A stretch of 34,131 nucleotides of DNA from Gammaproteobacteria bacterium (GTDB taxonomy: Bacteria; Pseudomonadota; Gammaproteobacteria; Pseudomonadales; Azotimanducaceae), in assembly GCA_009837725.1 (NCBI GenBank), contig VXSY01000040.1:1-34131 (forward strand), read 5' to 3'. The notes below the pieces were generated by a model. It was not told the origin of the DNA. It ran no database searches and was given only the letters and a program-made list of their open reading frames with translations. Positions 26,692 through 34,131 of the stretch are shown piece after piece (positions within the stretch are counted from its first letter, which is position 1; every line of letters starts with the position of its first letter). The translations under genes were made by a program, and so were the position numbers.

Positions 26692-27426
26692 TTACGTAGC
26701 GTCGTCGCGCAAGGCCCAGTTCGAGGCGATGCCGGCACCGCCCTGGCGGTATTGGGCTCGGCGTTCCTGACTGAACTTGTCGATCTCGTCCTTCGGCACG
26801 CCGAAGGAGATGCCGCGCTCCACACCGGGCCGGGCGCGGCAGCGGCGCACCCACTCCATCACCCGGGGTCGTCCGGTGATGTCGATCTTGGCCCACTTCC
26901 ACGACCGCACCCAGCACCAAGTGGCGATGTCGGCCACCGTGAAGGTCTCGCCGCAGAGGTAGTCGTGCTTGGCGAGTTGATTGTCGAGCACCGCCAGCAA
27001 GCGTTGCGCCTCCTTGCCGAAGCGTTCGAGCGGGTGTGCCTTCTGCTCGTCGGTGGCGTCGTTGATATAGCGGGTGTAGCTCAGCTTGTTGCCGAAGATG
27101 GGGCCGATGTTGGCGGCCTGCCAGTAGAGCCACGGGATGACATCCCAACGCCGCTCGCCCAAGGGAAAAAGCTCCGTCGGGAACGTCTCGCCCAAGTATT
27201 GCAGGATGGCGCAGCTTTCCATGATGGCGCGACCGTCGTGCACCATCGCCGGGATCTTTTGGTTCGGACAGATGGCCATGAACTCCGGTGTGAACTGGTC
27301 GCCGCCCAGGCTCACGGTGTGGAGTTTGACCTCGGGCAGATCGACTCCCGCCTCCCGGAGTTCCTCCACCATCACCGTGACCTTCCAGCCGTTTGGCGTG
27401 GCGGCCGTGTAGAGGTCGATGGCCAC
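26692..27426 (-). CDS. Glutathione S-transferase, YfcG-like
   Basis: 244 aa from a GTG at 27426, chosen because it follows the stop of the upstream PhyH gene by five bases (TAGGGCAAGTG) and gives the normal N-terminus AIDLYTAATPNGWKVTVMVE. The longer frame overlaps the PhyH gene. Thioredoxin-like N-domain with the substrate loop NQKIPAMVHDG and IMESCAILQYLGE. The helical C-domain has YWQAANIGPIFGNKLSY and YLCGETFTVADIATWCWV. This is the YfcG/Nu-class pattern, active as disulfide reductase or GSH transferase in the cytoplasm. Probably translationally coupled to the PhyH gene. Confidence 0.9.
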   Translation of the reverse strand: MAIDLYTAATPNGWKVTVMVEELREAGVDLPEVKLHTVSLGGDQFTPEFMAICPNQKIPAMVHDGRAIMESCAILQYLGETFPTELFPLGERRWDVIPWLYWQAANIGPIFGNKLSYTRYINDATDEQKAHPLERFGKEAQRLLAVLDNQLAKHDYLCGETFTVADIATWCWVRSWKWAKIDITGRPRVMEWVRRCRARPGVERGISFGVPKDEIDKFSQERRAQYRQGGAGIASNWALRDDAT

Positions 27427-27431
27427 TTGCC

Positions 27432-28601
27432 CTAAATCCCCAGGTCTTTCAGGTTGTAGTCGCGAATTACCCGCTCGTAGGTGTCCGGGCTCCAGCGGAA
27501 GTCGTCCTCCAGGCCCACAAAGGGCTGATAGACATACGCCTCCTCGTCCGGAAAGCGCTGCCGGCGGGCGTCGATGGCGACGGCAATGACCGCGCTGCGG
27601 TCGAACACGCGCTGTTCGTCGTAAAGCTCGCCATCGTTGGCACCGAGCACGCTCCGGGCGCCCACCACCGAGGCGCGACGATGGAACCCGAACGTCATGG
27701 AGATGCGGAGGTCCGGCGAAGTGTTGGCAAACGAGCAATGCAGCATCTGGCGGTTCACCATCGTCACGTCACCCGGCTGGCAAGTGAGCGGCACCGCATC
27801 CGGCAGGCGCTCGGAGCCGCCGTTGGCCTTCACCATCGCCTTGATGTCGAGCTTGCCCCGCTTGTGCGTGCCGGGCACCACCCACAGACAGTTGCCGGGC
27901 GTCGTGGGATAGAGCTGCACCTGGAAGTTGAAGCCGTGGATGCCCTCGTTCCAATCCGGCGAGTTCCAGTGCGTAAGGCCGTCCTGATGCCACGCCACGG
28001 AGCCACCTAGACCCGGCTGCTTGACGAAGATGGCGTCGTTGAACGGGGTGAAGTCCGCGCCATTGATGTTCTCGGCAATGGCGAGCAACTGCGGGTGGCC
28101 GTACAGGCGCAGGCCCGCGTCCATCGTCTGGCACATGCCATACACCAGATGCAGCACTTCCTTCGGCGCATCCTCCCGCGGCTTCGGCTCCACCATCTTC
28201 GACGGATGGCGCCCGCCCACGAGTTCCGTACCGCCGACCGGGTCACTCAAGGGCCGCACCCAAGTGAAGGTGGGGCGCTTGAACTCGCTGCCGAGCGCCG
28301 GGCGACCGGAAGCGTCCACTTCCGCATCCTTGGCAACGGGCGCTCGGGAGAGCATTTCCGCCATCGCCGCACGCAGCTCTTCGAGTTCCTCGGTGCCGAT
28401 GACATTCTCGAAGACGTAAAACCCGTGCTCCCAATAGGCACCCTGAATCTCGCCCGCGAGCACGTTGCCGGAAGCAAACCGAACCGGTCCGCGATTGCCG
28501 ATCGCCCGCCCGCGCTGTTCGCCTGCGTGCATGTACTCCGCCATCGAAGCAGCATGCTCCGCCGCAGTCGGCACCCGATCCGCAAAGGCAGCCTCAGCCA
28601 T
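27432..28601 (-). CDS. Phytanoyl-CoA dioxygenase family protein (second)
   Basis: 389 aa. The start at 28601 has GGGAG seven bases upstream and gives MAEAAFADRVPTAAEHAASM; the longer frame upstream runs over the divergent gene's promoter. Fe(II) ligands H-x-D in SVAWHQDGLTHW, distal His in QMLHCSFANTSPDLRISMTF, where the Arg should bind 2-oxoglutarate. A C-terminal extension of about 70 residues follows (DEEAYVYQPFVGLEDDFRWS). Belongs to the larger PhyH type rather than the 290-aa type at 23795. Shares an operon with the GST gene and diverges from the amidohydrolase gene; substrate unknown. Confidence 0.9.
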   Translation of the reverse strand: MAEAAFADRVPTAAEHAASMAEYMHAGEQRGRAIGNRGPVRFASGNVLAGEIQGAYWEHGFYVFENVIGTEELEELRAAMAEMLSRAPVAKDAEVDASGRPALGSEFKRPTFTWVRPLSDPVGGTELVGGRHPSKMVEPKPREDAPKEVLHLVYGMCQTMDAGLRLYGHPQLLAIAENINGADFTPFNDAIFVKQPGLGGSVAWHQDGLTHWNSPDWNEGIHGFNFQVQLYPTTPGNCLWVVPGTHKRGKLDIKAMVKANGGSERLPDAVPLTCQPGDVTMVNRQMLHCSFANTSPDLRISMTFGFHRRASVVGARSVLGANDGELYDEQRVFDRSAVIAVAIDARRQRFPDEEAYVYQPFVGLEDDFRWSPDTYERVIRDYNLKDLGI

Positions 28602-28765
28602 GACCCACTCCCGGTGAAGGCGAAGGCCCACCATACCACCGGCATCGCGCCACACCCACGACGCAAGTGGGCGAGACAGGCGTTTCGGAGGGAACGCGTT
28701 CTGGCTTGCATCCGCGGTGTGGCGAGGCATTAGACTTCGACCGTCGCCTTGAGACGGGGCCATCC

Positions 28766-29611
28766 ATGCCCAACGCGATTCCCGTGATCGACTCGCAAGT
28801 ACATTGCTACGAACGCAACCGCCCCGAGCGCCCGTGGGCCGGCACGCTTGCCGGTCCGGAAGAAGCCACCGGAGACCAAATGGTCGCCACCATGGACCGG
28901 CTCGGTGTGGACGGCGCGTTGCTGGTTTCTCCCTGGGCGATGTATCGCTACGACGCGAGTTACGCGCAGGAAGTGGGAGCGAAGCATCCAACGCGGTTCG
29001 GTTTGATCAAGCCGTTCGATCCCGAGTCCCCCGATGTCGCGGAGAAAATGGCCGAGTGGGCGCGGCAGCCCGGCGTCGTCGGCGCCCGGCTCATGATGGG
29101 TGCGCCGGCCCCCGCTCCCTCCCGCGAAGGGATCGACCGCATCTTCGCCGCCGGCGCCAGCCTCGGCCTGCCCGTGAACGTGCTCTGCTGGGGCAACCTC
29201 GCCGCGTTCGCGGAAGCCGCCGCCAGCCACCCCAACACCCAGCTTGTCATCGACCACCTCGCCCTCAAGCAACCCTTCGCCCCGCCACCGCCGGACGAGC
29301 CTTTCGCCGACCTAGAAGGCGTGCTGGCCCTAGCCCGCTTCGACCACGTTGCCATCAAGGTGTCCGGCGCTTGCACGCTCTCGCACGAACCGTTCCCGTT
29401 CGCCGACATCTGGGATCCCCTGGCGCGCGTGTTCGACGCCTTCGGCATCGAGCGCTGCCTGTGGGGCACGGACTGGACCCGCGCCGTAAACGTCGTCTCG
29501 CCTGAACACGCGGTGGAGGCATTCCGGGTCACGGACCGGCTCTCGGAGACCGACCGAGCCGCGCTCATGGGCGGCAGCCTCGCGCGCATCTATGGCTGGC
29601 AGCCACGATGA
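28766..29611 (+). CDS. Amidohydrolase family 2 protein
   Basis: 281 aa, TIM-barrel hydrolase/decarboxylase type. Start at 28766 chosen because ACGGGGCC precedes it and the product then begins MPNAIPVIDSQVHCYERN, the usual first barrel strand; the metal motif is DSQVH, with Gln in place of the first His, as in several members of the family. Other conserved points: LLVSPWAMYRYD, LVIDHLAL, VAIKVSGA and CLWGTDWTRAVN, with the late Asp. Typical reactions are lactone hydrolysis or decarboxylation; the substrate cannot be told. Its stop overlaps the next gene's ATG (ATGA), so the two are coupled. Confidence 0.9.
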   Translation: MPNAIPVIDSQVHCYERNRPERPWAGTLAGPEEATGDQMVATMDRLGVDGALLVSPWAMYRYDASYAQEVGAKHPTRFGLIKPFDPESPDVAEKMAEWARQPGVVGARLMMGAPAPAPSREGIDRIFAAGASLGLPVNVLCWGNLAAFAEAAASHPNTQLVIDHLALKQPFAPPPPDEPFADLEGVLALARFDHVAIKVSGACTLSHEPFPFADIWDPLARVFDAFGIERCLWGTDWTRAVNVVSPEHAVEAFRVTDRLSETDRAALMGGSLARIYGWQPR

Positions 29612-30354
29612 CCGCCTTCGAGTACCGCGACGACGCCCCATACCCGATCCGCGACGACATCGGCCACGAACACCGCGCCTTCTGGCAACGGCTAGCCGGA
29701 CCCGGAAGCTGGTGGAGCGGCAAGGAACGAGTCGCCATCGCGAAGGCCTCCCGAGGCGCCTTGGATTGCCGTCTGTGCATCGCCCGCAAGGCTGCGCTAT
29801 CGCCCAATGCCGTGCAGGGCACGCACGATCACGACGGCGAACTGCCGGAGGTGGTCGTGGATGCGGCCCATCGCATCGTCACCGACCAGGGCCGCATCAC
29901 GCGCAGCTATGTCGAAGCCAACGCCGCATCGGGCCTCTCCAAGCCGGCCTACGTGGAACTCGTGGGCATCGTGGTGGCGGCCTTCAGCATCGACGAATTC
30001 CACCGCGCCCTTGGCCTCCGCCTCGAACCCCTGCCGGCGCCCCAGCCGGGCGACATCACCCGCTACCAACCCGCAATGCTGAGCGAAGACATCGGCTATG
30101 TCCCCACCGTGCCACCGGACGGCGCGGTTGGGAACGAAGCAGACCTGTGGCCGCCCATGCGCACCGCCAATGTCGTGCGGGCACTGAGCCTCGTGCCCGA
30201 GGCCTTGCGCGATTGGCGGGCGATTGCCTCGGCGCAATACCTCTCCTTCGCTGGAATGCAGAATTTCGTCAAGGACGAAGCGCGTTCCCTCACCCGCATG
30301 CAGATGGAATTGATCGCGGGCCGCGTCTCGGCAGTGAACGAGTGCTTCTACTGA
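29608..30354 (+). CDS. AhpD-like (alkylhydroperoxidase-related) protein
   Basis: 248 aa, started by the ATGA overlap with the amidohydrolase gene. It has a C-x-x-C in GALDCRLCIARKAALSP and the all-helical pattern of the AhpD/carboxymuconolactone decarboxylase group (YVELVGIVVAAFSIDEFHRA; TRMQMELIAGRVSAVNECFY). The C-x-x-C could act as a redox pair against peroxides, but the usual Glu and His around it are not obvious. Ends with the family's NECFY. Probably cytoplasmic; likely works on the same pathway as the amidohydrolase. Confidence 0.8.
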   Translation: MTAFEYRDDAPYPIRDDIGHEHRAFWQRLAGPGSWWSGKERVAIAKASRGALDCRLCIARKAALSPNAVQGTHDHDGELPEVVVDAAHRIVTDQGRITRSYVEANAASGLSKPAYVELVGIVVAAFSIDEFHRALGLRLEPLPAPQPGDITRYQPAMLSEDIGYVPTVPPDGAVGNEADLWPPMRTANVVRALSLVPEALRDWRAIASAQYLSFAGMQNFVKDEARSLTRMQMELIAGRVSAVNECFY

Positions 30355-30372
30355 ACCAACTCCCACGCGACG

Positions 30373-30726
30373 ATGCTCCGTGTGAGCGCGAAGGCCACCT
30401 CCTCCGAAGTCGATCTCCAAGCGATCAACGGCGATGCCGACAGCGCCGCCATCGGCATCGAGTTCGGCCCGCAGCTCATGCGCTTTGCCGAAGCGGTTGC
30501 GATGCGTTCGCGAGACCTGCCGGAACGCCGAGTGGAACTCCTGGAAGCCGCGGGCCCAACCGCCCTGGTGGACGCGGCCGGTGTCGCCGCAAACTTCCAA
30601 CGCATGGTCCGAATCGCCGACGCCATCGGCATCCCCGTGGACGACATGCAGGCCGAACTCGGCCAGAGCGTCCGCGCCGAACTCGGAATCGACCGCTTCC
30701 CCAGCGCCCGCAACTCCATCGGGTAA
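30373..30726 (+). CDS. Small AhpD-like partner protein
   Basis: 117 aa, 18 bases after the preceding gene. The start is not firmly set; ATG 30373 has no strong ribosome-binding site. Core LMRFAEAVAMRSRDLPERRV and VAANFQRMVRIADAIGIPVD resemble the portion that follows the catalytic core in peroxidase-related proteins, ending LGIDRFPSARNSIG. It has no C-x-x-C, so it is likely a companion subunit of the previous gene product. Confidence 0.75.
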   Translation: MLRVSAKATSSEVDLQAINGDADSAAIGIEFGPQLMRFAEAVAMRSRDLPERRVELLEAAGPTALVDAAGVAANFQRMVRIADAIGIPVDDMQAELGQSVRAELGIDRFPSARNSIG

Positions 30727-30870
30727 TCGACGAACGTCAAAGTTCCTTGGCGTATAGGGGAGCCTATTGGGGGCGAGGGAAGCCGGCTTCGATAGTCGTC
30801 CACCGCAACCCGCAGGTCGAGTGTGCGCGCCAAGTGGTGACGCGGAAAGAACTCCGGAAGCGACCCGCTA

Positions 30871-30893
30871 CGTCGCGGAAGGGTACCGCGACG
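30871..30893. terminator. Hairpin between convergent genes
   Basis: CGTCGCGG (30871-30878) pairs with CCGCGACG (30886-30893) over a seven-base loop, in the 212-base gap between the AhpD-like pair and katG, where both transcripts end. No T-tract. Confidence 0.45.
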
Positions 30894-30938
30894 ACCTTGC
30901 GATCGTCGCGGCCTCCTTGCCCGAGCAGTGCCCGCGAA

Positions 30939-33266
<2,328 letters not shown>

Positions 33267-33350
33267 TTACTCGGAAAGTGCCGATCGCGCTTTGCGAGTA
33301 AGCGCCCGCGCGGGCCTCCTGCCAAGCTAGGCGCCTTCCTAGGCAAGTGC

Positions 33351-33374
33351 GCGTTAGCAGCCTGTCAGACTCCG
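33351..33374 (+). repeat. Direct repeat, left
   Basis: TAGCAGCCTGTCAGACT; the matching copy at 33471 differs in about five of 24 positions. Together with it this flanks the REP-like element, offset by exactly 120 bases. Confidence 0.55.
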
Positions 33375-33390
33375 TGATGGACGGGCATTC

Positions 33391-33433
33391 GGAGGGAGGG
33401 CATCCCGCCCTCCAAGCGTGCCGAAGGCGCGCA
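33391..33433 (-). repeat. REP-like double palindrome, inverted copy
   Basis: Reverse complement of the element at 26581-26631 with a few changes (GCGCGCC-TTC-GGCACGC, then GGAGGGCG-GGA-TGCCCTCC). Arms GGAGGG and CCCGCCCTCC are visible on the + strand. Confidence 0.65.
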
Positions 33434-33470
33434 TGCGGCGGAGCCGCCGGCCACGGCCCTTGACGTTCTG

Positions 33471-33494
33471 GCGCTAGCAGTCTGTCGGACTTGG
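33471..33494 (+). repeat. Direct repeat, right
   Basis: TAGCAGTCTGTCGGACTT, partner of the repeat at 33351. Confidence 0.55.
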
Positions 33495-33649
33495 CAGCGA
33501 TGCACCCGGCTGCCGGACTGGGCGACGCATGGGTCGCCCTTCTTCGGGTGGCCTTCCTCATGCGCTAGCCGCAAGGCGGCGCCTACTCGGGGGCGCAGTG
33601 AGGGCGCAGCGGGTACACTTGCTGCGTGGCTGACACCGGAGCGACCCAT

Positions 33650-34131
33650 ATGAGCGTTGCGCCTACCGCCCTTGCGGAAGTGCCGGATGACATCTGTTCT
33701 CTCCCCCTCATGGACGTCCCGTGCCGCCTGCCGGGCAAGTGGGACGATGAGGCATACCTGACGCTGGCGGAGAGCGTCAGGCGTTTGGTGGAGATGACGG
33801 ATGGGGTCGTTGAAGTCTTGCCGCCACCGACGATTGATCATCAGCACATGCTGGGCTGGCTCTTCGAGGCGTTCCGCCGCCACATTGCCGACGCAGGAGG
33901 CATGGTGGTTTTCTCCCCAGTACCCTTGCGCATCCGGGAGCGCAACTACCGCGAGCCGGACTTGATTTTCTGGCGGAACGCCAACGATCCCCGACTTGAA
34001 GGCACCTATCTGGACGGTGCGGACCTCGTCGTCGAGGTCGTCAGCCCTAGCGGCGCCAAGCGCGATCTCGTGGACAAGGGAAGCTCTGAACTGGCGTTGC
34101 GAATCGCCGGTGTTGGGTTGTCGACGACTCG
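33650..34131 (+). CDS. Uma2-family (DUF820) endonuclease-like protein, partial
   Basis: Runs off the window. From ATG 33650 the protein has LAESVRRLVEMTDGVVEVLP, HQHMLGWLFEAFRRHI, VVFSPVPLRIRERNYREPDL and ADLVVEVVSPSGAKRDLVDK. The Asp in EPDL, the Glu in VVEVVSPS and the later Lys form the PD-(D/E)xK site of Uma2 proteins. After VDKG the expected tail (Y-x-x-A-G-I-x-E-Y-W-V-V-D) is not in this frame. NRRCWVVDDS appears in another frame close to the edge, so at least one frameshift is likely. Function of this very common family is unknown. Confidence 0.75.
   Translation, partial: MSVAPTALAEVPDDICSLPLMDVPCRLPGKWDDEAYLTLAESVRRLVEMTDGVVEVLPPPTIDHQHMLGWLFEAFRRHIADAGGMVVFSPVPLRIRERNYREPDLIFWRNANDPRLEGTYLDGADLVVEVVSPSGAKRDLVDKGSSELALRIAGVGLSTT

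Noticed and set aside
24917-26770. 617-codon open frame on the + strand
   Set aside because: Out-of-frame shadow of the permease gene, with Arg/His-rich composition and no motif.

Overview
The window is high-GC bacterial DNA, most likely from a proteobacterium: a Glk-type glucokinase, KatG, an OppA-type binding protein, a YfcG-like glutathione transferase and several PhyH dioxygenases fit this. Two PhyH genes plus an Uma2 gene in a small space recall free-living or host-associated marine lineages, but that placement is only inference; no rRNA or ribosomal gene is present to fix it.

Region 1 (1-2.7 kb): a protein carrying Clp N-terminal repeats but no ATPase, followed by a small secreted cysteine-rich protein. 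Region 2 (2.8-15.3 kb) is a defence-type island. It holds a DUF4011-helicase-Vsr gene that has lost its Walker A segment, a GIY-YIG-like/DUF6884-like gene pair, a RelE-like/UvrD helicase fusion, a frameshifted DUF1643-like gene, a large HEPN-domain protein and the stump of a NYN-domain nuclease. Region 3 (12.3-21.0 kb) overlaps it and is a graveyard of mobile DNA: three copies of one transposase tail, an IS481-like tail, a broken IS21 IstA, a broken tyrosine recombinase and the 3' half of a tRNA that could be an old attachment site. Two possibly living inserts sit in it: an 82-aa protein with a strong ribosome-binding site, and an unrecognised two-gene operon at 18.1-19.9 kb.

Region 4 (21.1-33.1 kb) is gene-dense and intact: glk diverging from an oligopeptide-binding protein, a PhyH dioxygenase, an NCS2 nucleobase permease fused to a degenerate histidine-kinase-type ATPase domain, then a GST-PhyH pair diverging from an amidohydrolase and two AhpD-like genes, and convergent katG. 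Together these look like uptake and oxidative breakdown of small organic compounds plus peroxide defence. Region 5 (33.1 kb to end) has a REP-like palindrome between imperfect direct repeats, then an Uma2 gene cut by the window edge.

The clearest pattern is the contrast in integrity. Between 2.8 and 21 kb almost every recognisable gene carries a frameshift, a deletion or truncation, while 21-33 kb shows none. That argues for real decay of an acquired island rather than poor sequence. The best candidates for something undescribed are the 18.1-19.9 kb operon, the permease-ATPase fusion and the GIY-YIG/DUF6884/RelE-UvrD cassette.
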